NCBI GenBank assembly: GCA_937899395.1
Contig: CALBPU010000119.1
Location: forward strand, 1-16,723
DNA from: an uncultured Fretibacterium sp.
Lineage (GTDB): Bacteria; Synergistota; Synergistia; Synergistales; Aminobacteriaceae
Direction of reading: 5' to 3'
DNA: 16,723 nucleotides
Part shown: positions 5,235 to 13,756 of the stretch, piece by piece
Numbering within the stretch: position 1 is the first letter of the stretch
Layout: each line of letters opens with the position of its first letter
Translations under genes and position numbers: made by a program
The notes under the pieces: generated by a model
Databases searched by the model: none
Told to the model about the DNA's origin: nothing
Seen by the model: the letters and a program-made list of their open reading frames with translations, nothing else

Positions 5235-6869
5235 ATGGCAAAAATTCTTGCATTTGGTGAAGAAGCCCGCAGAGCAATGCTCAGGGGAATTGATAAAGTA
5301 GCTGATACAGTAGGTGTTACTCTCGGACCTAAAGGACGCAACGTCGTACTTGAGAAAAAATTCGGTTCACCCATGATTACAAATGACGGTGTAACTATTG
5401 CAAAAGAAATCGAACTTGAAGATCCTTTTGAGAATGCCGGAGCGCAGTTATTAAAGGAAGTTGCCTCAAAGACAAACGACATCGCAGGAGATGGTACTAC
5501 AACAGCAACGATTTTCTCACGGGCAATTATTCGTGAAGGTATGAAGAATGTTGCAGCAGGTGCTAACGGAATGTTAATGCGTCAGGGAATTGAAAAGGCT
5601 ATCGAGTTCGTAGTTGATGAATTAAAGAAACAATCAACCCCTGTTAAAGAGAAGGAAAAAATTGAGCAGGTTGCTTCAATTTCAGCGAATAATTCAGAAG
5701 TAGGCAAATTAATTTCTGATGCTATGGCAAAAGTCGGAGAAGACGGAGTTATCACAATCGAGGACAGCCAGACAGTCGGAACTACTCTTGAAATGGTTGA
5801 AGGTTTACAGTTTGATAAAGGTTATATCAGCCCTTATATGGTAACTGACAGCGATAGAATGGAAGCAAGCTTTGATGACGCTTATATTCTCATTCACGAC
5901 GCAAAAATCAGCAACATTAAAGATTTATTGCCTATCCTTGAGAAAGTTGTGCAGACAGGTAAACCGTTAGTAATTATCGCTGAAGATATTGAGGGCGAAG
6001 CTCTTGCAACACTCGTTGTAAACAAATTGAGAGGCGTTATGCAGGTCGCAGCGGTTAAAGCACCCGGATTTGGCGACAGACGTAAAGCAATGCTTCAGGA
6101 TATTGCAATCGTAACGGGCGGTGTAGTTGTCAGTGAAGAAACAGGAATGAAATTTGAGAACACCGAACTTAATATGCTTGGCCGTGCAAAGAAAGTTAAA
6201 ATCACGAAAGAAGATACAACAATTACAAACGGTGCAGGCAATCCTGACGAAATCAAAGCAAGAGCTAAAATGATTCGTAAGGAAATCGAAGACTCAACTT
6301 CAGATTATGACAAAGAGAAATTACACGAGAGACTTGCAAAACTTGTCGGCGGTGTAGCAGTAATTCAGGTTGGTTCAGCAACTGAAACCGAGCAGAAAGA
6401 ATTAAAGCACCGTATCGAGGACGCTCTTAACGCAACACGTGCAGCAGTTGAAGAAGGTATCGTTGCAGGCGGCGGTGTAGCAGCTTTGAATTGTGCAACA
6501 GCTCTTGAACCGTTTGTCGAAAAACTTTCAGGCGATGTCAGAACAGGTGCAAGAATCGTTCTTGACGCTCTTAAAGCTCCGTTGTATTTAATCGCTGAAA
6601 ACGCAGGTTATCAGGGCGACGTAGTTGTTGAGAGAGTAAGAAGTGAAAAGATCGGTCATGGCCTTAACGCTGCGACAGGTGAATATACAGACATGGTAGC
6701 GGCAGGAATTATTGACCCTGTAAAAGTTACACGTTCAGCACTTCAAAATGCAGGTTCAATCGCAGCAATGGTACTTACAACAGAGGGAATTGTTGCAGAT
6801 AAACCTGAAAAGAAAGAAGCAGCTCCTGCAATGCCCGGCGGAATGGGCGGTATGGACGGCATGTATTAA
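5235..6869 (+). CDS. groEL: Chaperonin GroEL (Hsp60)
   Basis: GroEL is the ATP-driven double-ring chaperonin that folds proteins with GroES. The 544-residue length is normal. ATP-site motifs include TLGPKGRNV (31-37 region), GDGTTTAT with D86, and the ATRAAVEEGIVAGGG block of the equatorial domain. The flexible tail is PGGMGGMDGMY, a typical Gly-Gly-Met ending with a terminal Tyr. The start has AAGGAG (5218-5223) 11 bases upstream. It is co-transcribed with groES under CIRCE control and followed by a terminator. The sequence looks complete. Confidence 0.98.
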   Translation: MAKILAFGEEARRAMLRGIDKVADTVGVTLGPKGRNVVLEKKFGSPMITNDGVTIAKEIELEDPFENAGAQLLKEVASKTNDIAGDGTTTATIFSRAIIREGMKNVAAGANGMLMRQGIEKAIEFVVDELKKQSTPVKEKEKIEQVASISANNSEVGKLISDAMAKVGEDGVITIEDSQTVGTTLEMVEGLQFDKGYISPYMVTDSDRMEASFDDAYILIHDAKISNIKDLLPILEKVVQTGKPLVIIAEDIEGEALATLVVNKLRGVMQVAAVKAPGFGDRRKAMLQDIAIVTGGVVVSEETGMKFENTELNMLGRAKKVKITKEDTTITNGAGNPDEIKARAKMIRKEIEDSTSDYDKEKLHERLAKLVGGVAVIQVGSATETEQKELKHRIEDALNATRAAVEEGIVAGGGVAALNCATALEPFVEKLSGDVRTGARIVLDALKAPLYLIAENAGYQGDVVVERVRSEKIGHGLNAATGEYTDMVAAGIIDPVKVTRSALQNAGSIAAMVLTTEGIVADKPEKKEAAPAMPGGMGGMDGMY

Positions 6870-6906
6870 TAGAAGAAAAACAAAAAGTTTTCATGTAGAA
6901 AATTTT

Positions 6907-6949
6907 CCCCCCAAGAGTTTTCAAAGACTCAAAGGGGGATTTATTTTTG
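6907..6949 (+). terminator. Rho-independent terminator after groEL
   Basis: A C-run at 6908-6912 pairs with GGGGG at 6934-6938. Inside it, GAGTTT (6915-6920) pairs with AGACTC (6925-6930) with one G-U pair. The hairpin is followed by ATTTATTTTT. It sits 38 bases past the groEL stop. Confidence 0.8.
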
Positions 6950-7011
6950 TGCTAGAATTGTGAGAAATTTTTTTTACTTTATTTTTATTTTATGAGAGGA
7001 TTTTTTATATT

Positions 7012-8757
7012 TTGAACAACACAAGTAAAAAATTAAACGGCTCAGAGATTTTAATACAATGTCTCATAGAACAGGGAGTCGATACGATATTCGGTTATCC
7101 CGGCGGAGCTATCCTGAACATTTACGATAAATTATATGACCATAAAGAAATTAAACACATTTTAACCGCTCATGAACAAGGAGCTTCACATGCTGCTGAC
7201 GGTTACGCCCGTTCAACGGGAAAAGTAGGTGTGTGTTTCGCAACGTCAGGCCCGGGTTCAACGAATTTAACAACAGGAGTTGCTACAGCTTATATGGACA
7301 GTTCTCCCGTAGTCTTCATAACCTGTAACGTAAACAGCGATTTAATCGGGCGCGATTCGTTTCAGGAAGTTGACATTACAGGCGTAACTCTTCCGATTAC
7401 AAAATGCTCTTACATCGTCAGCAACGTTAAAAATTTAGCCGATACAGTTCGTGAAGCATTCGCAATCGCAAAATCAGGAAGACCCGGCCCTGTATTAATT
7501 GACATTCAAAAGAACGCTACAGCAGACGAGTGCGAATATTATCCCGTAACACCTGAGGAATATTTTTCAAGCACCGACAACAGAATTGCACGTCTCAAAA
7601 AATCTCATCACCCAAGCGTAAGTTATCCTGATATTGATTTAGCAGCGATTGATGAACTTGCTGAATTAATTGACAAGTCCGAAAAACCTTTGTTAATTTG
7701 CGGCGGAGGAGTTGTTCGTGCAAAGGCTTCACAAGAATTTCGTACGCTTGCCTCAAGGATTGACTCTCCTGTAGCTATAACAGTTATGGGCGGAGGAGCT
7801 TTTCCCGGTGGCAATTCTTTGAAAACTGGAATGATAGGAATGCACGGTTCACAGGCTTCAAATATGGCTTGTGATGCTTGCGATTTGTTAATAGCTGTAG
7901 GTTGCAGATTTTCAGACAGAGTTACGTTAAACCCTGCCGGCTTTGCTAAAAACGCAAAAATCGTTCATATTGATATTGACCCTTCTGAAATTGACAAAAA
8001 CGTTAAAACAGACCTTCATATAATCGGAGACGCTAAAAAAATTCTTAATCTTCTTTTAGCGAAATTAAAACGGGACAAAAAGAATGATTTATGGAAGGAT
8101 TACGTTTTTTCATTTAAGCGTGAAACAGAATATGATGACCGCCTTGACGAAACTTTAACTCCGAAAGAAATTTTATCGTCAGCAGCCGAAATTTTACCGC
8201 AGGATACAATCGTTACAACAGATGTAGGACAGCATCAAATGTGGGCAATTCAGCATTTCAAATTTGATTATCCCGGACAGTTAATTACTTCAGGCGGATT
8301 TGGGACAATGGGTTTCGGGCTTGGAGCAGCAATAGGAGCACAGGTTGGAAATCCTGAAAAAACAGTTTTGCATGTTACAGGAGACGGAAGTTTCAGAATG
8401 AACTGTAACGAGCTTTGCACCGAAGAATATTACAAGCTCCCCATAATAACTTTAATCTTCAACAATCAGACGCTCGGAATGGTTCGTCAATGGCAGCATT
8501 TAATTTATAAGGAAAGATATTCTCAGACCACTTTGGACAGAGGCCCCGATTTCTCAAAACTTGCTGAAGCTTATGGAGTTAATGGCCGTAAAGTTACGAA
8601 TGTTGAAACTCTGCGTAAAGTTTTGAAAGAGGCTGTTGAAGCCCGCAAGAACGGAGATTTAACAGGCTGGGTCATAGATTGCCAAATTGATATTGATGAA
8701 ATGGTCAGACCTATGGTTGGCGGGAACAGTTTTATTTCGGAATTTATGCTTTATTAA
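7012..8757 (+). CDS. ilvB: Acetolactate synthase, catalytic (large) subunit
   Basis: This thiamine-diphosphate enzyme condenses two pyruvates to acetolactate, or pyruvate with 2-oxobutyrate, opening valine, leucine and isoleucine synthesis. At 581 residues it has the normal three domains: the pyrimidine-binding domain (about 8-175), with the activating Glu55 in AHEQGASHAADGYA and the SGPGSTN motif; the central domain (about 205-340), with CGGGV and IGMHG; and the pyrophosphate domain (about 380-560), with GDGSF at 457-461 and the NN pair at 484-485, the metal/ThDP signature. Start TTG 7012 has GAGAGGA 11 bases upstream; no in-frame ATG suits better. ilvN follows with almost no gap, which supports the biosynthetic enzyme over a catabolic AlsS. 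Confidence 0.95.
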   Translation: MNNTSKKLNGSEILIQCLIEQGVDTIFGYPGGAILNIYDKLYDHKEIKHILTAHEQGASHAADGYARSTGKVGVCFATSGPGSTNLTTGVATAYMDSSPVVFITCNVNSDLIGRDSFQEVDITGVTLPITKCSYIVSNVKNLADTVREAFAIAKSGRPGPVLIDIQKNATADECEYYPVTPEEYFSSTDNRIARLKKSHHPSVSYPDIDLAAIDELAELIDKSEKPLLICGGGVVRAKASQEFRTLASRIDSPVAITVMGGGAFPGGNSLKTGMIGMHGSQASNMACDACDLLIAVGCRFSDRVTLNPAGFAKNAKIVHIDIDPSEIDKNVKTDLHIIGDAKKILNLLLAKLKRDKKNDLWKDYVFSFKRETEYDDRLDETLTPKEILSSAAEILPQDTIVTTDVGQHQMWAIQHFKFDYPGQLITSGGFGTMGFGLGAAIGAQVGNPEKTVLHVTGDGSFRMNCNELCTEEYYKLPIITLIFNNQTLGMVRQWQHLIYKERYSQTTLDRGPDFSKLAEAYGVNGRKVTNVETLRKVLKEAVEARKNGDLTGWVIDCQIDIDEMVRPMVGGNSFISEFMLY

Positions 8758-8769
8758 GGGGTGATTGAC

Positions 8770-9282
8770 ATGCAGGCTAAAGAATCGAATAAAAATTTGA
8801 AACGTTACACAATCGTTACTGCAATGGACAATGAAGCAGGAGTTTTATCGCAGCTTGCGCATTTATTTTCACGCAAAGGCTACAACATTGAAACTATTGC
8901 GGCAGGTTGGACGGTAGATCAAAATGTTACGAGATTTACGATTGAAATTTTTTCGGACGATGAGAAAATTAAGCTCCTTTGCAATCAATTACGAAAACTT
9001 GTTCCGATTCATTACGTTGAAATTCTTGATTCTTCAAAATCAATAAGGCGTGAATTAATGTTAGTTCGAGTTCACGCAGCCGACAGAGCAGCACGCAATG
9101 AAATTATTCAAATAGGAAATATTTTCAGAGGTTCAGTAATTGATATAACGTCCGACAGCATTACCCTTTCAGTTACAGGCGATGACCAAAAGACGAAAGC
9201 ATTTGAGGATTTGTTAAAGGAGTTCGGGATTATAGAACTTGCGAGAACTGGAATAGTAGCTATAGAACGAGGCGAAATGTAA
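8770..9282 (+). CDS. ilvN: Acetolactate synthase, regulatory (small) subunit
   Basis: This subunit activates IlvB and confers valine feedback inhibition. The 170-residue protein has the N-terminal ACT domain (RYTIVTAMDNEAGVLS, then LFSRKGYNIETIAAG), the ELMLVRV strand and the C-terminal ALS_ss_C region ending near ARTGIVAIERG. ATG 8770 is chosen over GTG 8761 because the AAGGGG at 8756-8761 is itself the ribosome binding site, 8 bases before the ATG. The gene begins 12 bases after the ilvB stop, so the two are co-transcribed and probably made in matched amounts. A terminator follows 9 bases after the stop. The symbol could equally be ilvH by the naming of the Escherichia coli isozymes. Confidence 0.94.
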   Translation: MQAKESNKNLKRYTIVTAMDNEAGVLSQLAHLFSRKGYNIETIAAGWTVDQNVTRFTIEIFSDDEKIKLLCNQLRKLVPIHYVEILDSSKSIRRELMLVRVHAADRAARNEIIQIGNIFRGSVIDITSDSITLSVTGDDQKTKAFEDLLKEFGIIELARTGIVAIERGEM

Positions 9283-9290
9283 GGACAAAT

Positions 9291-9319
9291 TCCCCGCCTT
9301 TAAGACGGGGTTTTTGTTT
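9291..9319 (+). terminator. Rho-independent terminator after ilvN
   Basis: CCCCG (9292-9296) pairs with CGGGG (9306-9310), and C9297-G9304 can extend it past a bulged A. The loop is short and TTTTTGTTT follows at once. It also separates ilvBN from the convergent amylosucrase gene, whose stop is 3 bases further on. Confidence 0.85.
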
Positions 9320-9321
9320 GC

Positions 9322-11169
9322 TTATAGTTTTGCTAACAACCACTTAAATCCGTAGCCTTCAATTTTAATTTCATTTTTTTGTTCAGATGAAGGAGCAAAT
9401 TTTTCACCGTTAATCATGTCGCTGTAGTTGAAAATTCCTCCGAAGTTTTCATCAGTCGTAAATGTCTGAGCTTCATCGCTGAAATTAAAGAACGCTAACA
9501 TTTTTTCCTTCTGAGTTTTTTCGCCGTAGTATCTTCCAATACCTAACACATGATTATTTCCTGTCTCAACTATCCAAGTATCGGCAGAATTTGAAAATAC
9601 CGCTTGAGTGTCTCGAAGGTTGATTAATTTATGAAGGGCGTTGAAAATTTTTCCTTCAGGCATGCTGAGGTCGTTGCGTTTTTCAGCGTCTTTCCAATTC
9701 AAAGCGCCTCTGTGAACATAACGGCTGTCTGCGGCTTTATCAGGATCGTTATGATATGTGTAATCATTTTTCTGCCCTATTTCATCTCCGCTGTATAAAA
9801 CAGGAATACCGCTTTGAGTTAATAAGAATGCGTGAAGCATAATATCAAGTTTTACGGCCATGTCTTTGTTAGCAGATTCAATTCCGCAAAGTGAAGCAGT
9901 TGTTCCGCACATTCTGGCATCGCCGAGTTCGGGAGCGTCGTTATATGTTTCACCTCGTGAAGGTGAATTTTTGTAATCGCCTTTGAAATAATCGTTGAGG
10001 AATTTTTTGTGCGATACTTCATCAAGTCCGAAGCTCCTCAAGAAAGGATAATCAAGACCCCAGCCAATATCATCATGACATCTTAAATAATTCAGGAAGA
10101 CATATTGTTTAGGAAGTGCAAAAACACTTTCGAGCTGATGTTTCATCAATCTTACGTCCTTAGTTGCGACTGTATGCCATGTGCTGGCCATTGTCGTAAC
10201 GTTGTAAAGCATATTGCATTCGGGCTTCTCAACAGTTCCGAAATAAGGCACGACTTTTGACGGCTCCATTACAACTTCACCTAATAACAAAGTACCCGGA
10301 CAAACTATTTCGGCAGCCATTCTCATAATTCTTACAAGCGTATGAACCTGAGGTAAATTTCTGCAATTTGTTCCGAGAGTTTTCCAGATGTAAGGTACTG
10401 CGTCAAGACGAATAATATCAATTCCTTGATTACAAAGGAACAACATATTCTCGGTCATGTCATTAAACACAACTGGATTACGATAATTCAAGTCCCATTG
10501 ATAAGGATAGAATGTCGTCATAACAACCTTGCCTGCTTCTTCACAGAATGTAAAATTTCCCGGTGCTGTTGTCGGGAAAACTTCGGGAAGATTTTGTTCA
10601 AATTGATTCGGTATTTCCCAATTATCAAAGAAGAAATATCTGTCCTGAAATTCTTTCTCGCCTTTTCTTGCACGCACCGCCCATTCATGATCTTCGCTGG
10701 TGTGATTCATAACGAAATCTAAACAAACGCTTATTCCAAGTTCATGACATCTTGCTGACAAGTCCGCTAAATCTTCCATAGTCCCTAAATCGGGTCTTAC
10801 CTTTCGGAAATTTGAAACAGCATATCCTCCGTCGCTTCTGCCTTTGGGTGTATCGAGCAGCGGCATCAAATGCAAATAAGTTACTCCGCACTCCTGAACA
10901 TAATCAAGGTGGGATTTAATGCCCTTCAAATTTTTCGCAAAACATTCCGTGTACATCATCATTCCGAGAATATCATTGCCTGCGTACCAATCAGGAACTT
11001 TTTCACGAGCTTCATCGAGTTCCCTCAACAAATCATTTCGTGCGAGCCATGATCGTTTTAACATTCCGCAAAAATAATCAAAGGCTTGTTTATCGCTTCC
11101 GTAGAGTTCATAGTAAAGCCATTTAAGTTCATCATAATGATATGACAATCTCTGTTCAAACTCATTCAT
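9322..11169 (-). CDS. Amylosucrase-type alpha-glucan enzyme (glycoside hydrolase family 13)
   Basis: The protein most resembles amylosucrase, which turns sucrose into an alpha-1,4-glucan plus fructose; sucrose hydrolases of the same subfamily are the main alternative. The 615 residues show an N-terminal helical region (1-65), then the (beta/alpha)8 barrel with DFVMNH (151-156), the nucleophile Asp256 in DIIRLDAVPYIW, the acid/base Glu298 in LLLGEVVM and the stabilising Asp366 in CHDDIGW. Blocks such as FEQNLPEVFPTTAPGNF, QWDLNYRNP and DARMCGTTASLCG are characteristic of the amylosucrase branch. A C-terminal beta domain follows (about 525-615). No signal peptide is present, so it acts in the cytoplasm. 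GGAG lies about 11 bases before the ATG. No sucrose transporter or other sugar gene is next to it. Confidence 0.85.
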   Translation of the reverse strand: MNEFEQRLSYHYDELKWLYYELYGSDKQAFDYFCGMLKRSWLARNDLLRELDEAREKVPDWYAGNDILGMMMYTECFAKNLKGIKSHLDYVQECGVTYLHLMPLLDTPKGRSDGGYAVSNFRKVRPDLGTMEDLADLSARCHELGISVCLDFVMNHTSEDHEWAVRARKGEKEFQDRYFFFDNWEIPNQFEQNLPEVFPTTAPGNFTFCEEAGKVVMTTFYPYQWDLNYRNPVVFNDMTENMLFLCNQGIDIIRLDAVPYIWKTLGTNCRNLPQVHTLVRIMRMAAEIVCPGTLLLGEVVMEPSKVVPYFGTVEKPECNMLYNVTTMASTWHTVATKDVRLMKHQLESVFALPKQYVFLNYLRCHDDIGWGLDYPFLRSFGLDEVSHKKFLNDYFKGDYKNSPSRGETYNDAPELGDARMCGTTASLCGIESANKDMAVKLDIMLHAFLLTQSGIPVLYSGDEIGQKNDYTYHNDPDKAADSRYVHRGALNWKDAEKRNDLSMPEGKIFNALHKLINLRDTQAVFSNSADTWIVETGNNHVLGIGRYYGEKTQKEKMLAFFNFSDEAQTFTTDENFGGIFNYSDMINGEKFAPSSEQKNEIKIEGYGFKWLLAKL

Positions 11170-11231
11170 GAATTAAATCACTCCGTTCAAATTTTTTTGT
11201 TTTCCGGTTTTTGTTGAATTAAATTGTCGTA

Positions 11232-11240
11232 AGTATAGCA
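11232..11240 (-). promoter_or_regulatory. Candidate extended -10 promoter of the amylosucrase gene
   Basis: On the minus strand TGCTATACT combines an extended -10 TGn with TATACT (11232-11237). It would start transcription near 11225, leaving a leader of about 55 bases. The -35 region is poor (TGAAAT at 11255-11260), as is common for extended -10 promoters. Confidence 0.4.
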
Positions 11241-11249
11241 AAAAATTCG

Positions 11250-11269
11250 GTAATATTTCAGTAATATTT
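11250..11269. repeat. Tandem direct repeat GTAATATTT, 11-base period
   Basis: GTAATATTT occurs at 11250-11258 and again at 11261-11269. The copies are one helical turn apart, in the 151-base gap between the divergent amylosucrase and nikK genes, just upstream of the candidate amylosucrase -10. It could be an operator with two half-sites; in AT-rich DNA chance is possible. It does not resemble the GTATGA/TCATAC NikR palindrome. Confidence 0.4.
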
Positions 11270-11320
11270 TTTTTGATTTTTATGTTATTATTATGAAAAT
11301 TTTTATGGAGGTAAATTTTT

Positions 11321-12103
11321 ATGACCAAACGTATTTTTATAATCGCTTTAATTTTTTCGCTTGTAAGTTTTCCGGCATTTTCTCACGAGCTTACTATCAA
11401 AGCTAAGTCAACTGAGATGAAAGCCAATGAACCTTTTCATGCTACCGTTCAATCAGCGCATAAATTCATAGTGCCTGAAGAAGTTGAAGTGCTTGAACGT
11501 GTTAAAGCAGGAATTATTGAGGACGGAAAATTTGTTGAAGCAGAAATCAGAGCAAATGAACCAGAACTTTGTATTGATTTCACAGTAACTCCGAAAGATT
11601 TATCACAATCTGTAATCCTTGCAGCAATTAAAGACGGTGAAACTTGGAGCATTACTAATGAAGGAGGCAAAACAGGTTCAAGGAAAGATTTAGAGGCTCA
11701 AGGCTTGAAAGTCATCAGAGCAACAAAAAATGACAAATACGTCAAAGCCTTTTTTAACACTTCACACGATGATAAAAATTTTGCTTCAGTTCTCGGACAT
11801 CCTTTGGAGATTATTCCCGTAACTAATCCTGCCGATGCAAAAGTCGGAGAATATTTTGACGTTAAAATTCTGCTCAACGGTCAACCTTATACCGGGTCTG
11901 TATGGGCAACTTATGACGGATTTGTTACTGAATATGAAAACACTTACGCCTATTACACCGAAGCTGAAAACGGAGAAGCTCACGTGAAAATTACAGCTCC
12001 GGGACTTTGGGGAATAAGGGCTTATCAAGGCGATTTACCCGGAGTTGAAGGAGATTATGATGCTTTCACTCTAAGATCTTTCATCGTTTTTGAAGTGAAA
12101 TAA
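11321..12103 (+). CDS. nikK: NikK, periplasmic DUF4198 component of the nickel ECF transporter system
   Basis: NikK is the DUF4198 accessory protein of NikKLMQO nickel uptake systems, thought to handle the metal outside the inner membrane. The 260-residue product has a signal peptide (MTKRIFIIALIFSLV, likely FPAFS|HEL cleavage near residue 21), so the mature protein would begin with His, a plausible metal ligand. The body is beta-rich, with LGHPLEIIPVTNPADAKVGE (the DUF4198 repeat-like block) and a C-terminal Gly/Trp region (APGLWGIRAYQG). The start has GGAGGT (11307-11312) 8 bases upstream. Its stop overlaps the nikL start by one base. Identity rests on the operon order K-L-M-Q-O as much as on the sequence. 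Confidence 0.85.
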   Translation: MTKRIFIIALIFSLVSFPAFSHELTIKAKSTEMKANEPFHATVQSAHKFIVPEEVEVLERVKAGIIEDGKFVEAEIRANEPELCIDFTVTPKDLSQSVILAAIKDGETWSITNEGGKTGSRKDLEAQGLKVIRATKNDKYVKAFFNTSHDDKNFASVLGHPLEIIPVTNPADAKVGEYFDVKILLNGQPYTGSVWATYDGFVTEYENTYAYYTEAENGEAHVKITAPGLWGIRAYQGDLPGVEGDYDAFTLRSFIVFEVK

Positions 12104-12570
12104 TGAAGATGAAAAAATTTTTAATCGGGCTGATATTGATCGGCCTGATATTTTTTTATGAGAGTGAAATTTTTGCTCACGGAGTTGGATATAGGCAATC
12201 AAATTTTCGTGCAATACCTTTAGAATTTTTTTATTCGACAGGTGAGAAGATGAGTTATCGTGAAGCTAAAGTTTTTTCGCCTAAGGATTCAAAGTTCGCG
12301 GCTCAAACAGGAAGAACTGATGAAGAAGGACGATTTGCTTTTATTCCTGATTGTGTCGGAGAATGGCGTGTCATTGTTAGAGATGAAGAAGGCCATCAAT
12401 GCGAGGCAAAAATTAATGTCGATAATCTCTCTGCAAACGAATTGGAATTTGACAATAACAATTTACCGCAAGGCTTTGAAATTTTCATAAGGGCATTGCT
12501 CGGAGTGAGTTTAATTTTCAATCTCGCTTTAATAATCAAAATCAGAAAGAGAAATCAAAATGCACATTAG
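12103..12570 (+). CDS. nikL: NikL, membrane-anchored accessory component of the nickel ECF transporter
   Basis: This is a 155-residue single-pass protein. It has an N-terminal hydrophobic signal (6-20, likely EIFA|HGV cleavage near residue 25), a small periplasmic beta-sandwich domain with GVGYRQSNFRAIPLEFFYS and GRTDEEGRFAFIPD (a carboxypeptidase-regulatory-like fold), and a C-terminal membrane helix (about 128-146) followed by a basic tail. The mature chain would begin HGVGYR. In NikKLMQO systems NikL partners NikM, replacing the NikN/CbiN subunit, which is absent here. The ATG shares one base with the nikK TAA (TAATG), so translation is coupled. It overlaps nikM by 11 bases. Confidence 0.85.
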   Translation: MKMKKFLIGLILIGLIFFYESEIFAHGVGYRQSNFRAIPLEFFYSTGEKMSYREAKVFSPKDSKFAAQTGRTDEEGRFAFIPDCVGEWRVIVRDEEGHQCEAKINVDNLSANELEFDNNNLPQGFEIFIRALLGVSLIFNLALIIKIRKRNQNAH

Positions 12571-13159
12571 CGAAGGTGTTTTATCGGGAGGAGTTTTAGT
12601 TGCTGGCTGGGCAGGAACATTAGTTGGAATTTCAATCGGCCTGAAAAAAACTGAAACCGAAAAAATCGTAAAGACTGCTTTAATATCATCAGCATTTTTT
12701 TTAGCTTCATTAGTCCACATTAAGATAGGCGTATCTTCAACTCACTTGTCATTAATTGCTCCAGTAGGATTAATTTTAGGTCAGGCAGTTTTCCCTGCTG
12801 TATTTGTGGCATTGTTGCTTCAGGCTTTATTATTTCATTTCGGAGGGCTTTTGGTTTTAGGAGCGAATACTTTCACGATGGCTTTTTCAGCTTTAATCAC
12901 TCATATAATTTTCAGCCGTTTAATACGTGATAGCAGAAAAAAATTTTCGTTGATTTTTATTTCATTTATTGCGGGAACATTTGCTGTAATTTTTGCGGCA
13001 TTTTTAACTGGATTGTTTTTATATTTCAGCGATAAAAATTTTATCAATGCCATAAAAATTTTAATGTTTGCTCATATTCCTTTAGCATTATTTGAAGGAA
13101 TTGCGACGGCATTTTTAATTTTGTGGCTGAAAAAAGTTTCGCCGGAATTTTTGTCGTAA
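12560..13159 (+). CDS. nikM: NikM, metal-binding S component of the nickel ECF transporter (CbiM/NikM family)
   Basis: This integral membrane substrate-specificity subunit captures Ni(II) for import. The 199 residues span about six helices. The start MHISEGVLSGGVL is diagnostic: in characterised NikM the amino group and amide of Met1-His2, with the His2 side chain, make a square-planar metal site completed by a third His, matching His62 in GVSSTHLSLIAPVG. FGGLLVLGANTF is another conserved loop. The start must be ATG 12560, since any extension would destroy the Met1-His2 site. It overlaps the nikL end by 11 bases and has no strong ribosome binding site, implying coupling. Cobalt (CbiM) is the alternative; the K-L partners favour nickel. 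Confidence 0.92.
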   Translation: MHISEGVLSGGVLVAGWAGTLVGISIGLKKTETEKIVKTALISSAFFLASLVHIKIGVSSTHLSLIAPVGLILGQAVFPAVFVALLLQALLFHFGGLLVLGANTFTMAFSALITHIIFSRLIRDSRKKFSLIFISFIAGTFAVIFAAFLTGLFLYFSDKNFINAIKILMFAHIPLALFEGIATAFLILWLKKVSPEFLS

Positions 13160-13162
13160 AAA

Positions 13163-13756
13163 ATGTTTATATTTGCATTATGTTATTCGTTTGCTGTATC
13201 AGTGAGCGATAAATTTTATTCATTGATATTCGCTTCAATTTTGCCGCTGATATTTTTGTTGAAGGACAAAAAAATTTTTCACAATCTCATAAAAATCAAT
13301 CTCTTAAACCTCATAATGATTATCACTTTAGCTTTAACATGGCCGAATTTTAATGACGGAATTATTAAGGGAGTTTTAATTGCATTGAGGGTAAATATGA
13401 TTTATATAGTGTTTGTTGAATATGCAGAAGGAATTTATGACGCATTAATATATTTGAGGCTTCCAGAAAAATTAAGGATATTAATAATTTTGACATTGAG
13501 AGGAATTTTTGTTTTGCGTGAAAGATTTGACACGGCTTTAATATCTGTAAAATTACGAGCGAAAAAATTAAACCTTAAAACTTTTGCATATATAACAGGT
13601 TCAGTTTTGTTACAAAGTTCTCAGCGTTCCGAAAAAATTTTGCAGGCAATAAATCTTCGAGGAGGTTTTAACGGTTTCATGCGCTCAAAAAATGAAAAAC
13701 CTAATTTAATTTTCATGTTATACCCAATCGCGATTATAATTTTGAATTATGCTTGA
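13163..13756 (+). CDS. nikQ: NikQ, transmembrane T (coupling) component of the nickel ECF transporter
   Basis: This EcfT-type subunit couples ATP hydrolysis by NikO to movement of NikM. The 197 residues contain about four to five hydrophobic helices, two charged coupling regions (SVKLRAKKLNLKTF and QRSEKILQAINLRGGF) and a final helix. The second holds the family Ala-x-x-x-Arg-Gly signature as AINLRGG. It is shorter than typical CbiQ/NikQ (about 220-260 residues), mainly at the N-terminus, where the first helix is compact. It begins 3 bases after the nikM stop without a ribosome binding site of its own and overlaps nikO by 8 bases, so its translation depends on its neighbours. Confidence 0.85.
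   Translation: MFIFALCYSFAVSVSDKFYSLIFASILPLIFLLKDKKIFHNLIKINLLNLIMIITLALTWPNFNDGIIKGVLIALRVNMIYIVFVEYAEGIYDALIYLRLPEKLRILIILTLRGIFVLRERFDTALISVKLRAKKLNLKTFAYITGSVLLQSSQRSEKILQAINLRGGFNGFMRSKNEKPNLIFMLYPIAIIILNYA

Noticed and set aside
8761..8769. GTG start for ilvN
   Set aside because: The GTG overlaps the AAGGGG ribosome binding site that serves the ATG at 8770.
10426..10722. 98-codon plus-strand frame inside the amylosucrase gene
   Set aside because: It is antisense to an intact, well-conserved catalytic region and shows no recognisable protein features.
11170..11320. NikR operator or a metal-sensing riboswitch ahead of nikK
   Set aside because: No GTATGA-N-TCATAC palindrome and no conserved G-rich riboswitch core are present; the leader is too short and AT-rich.
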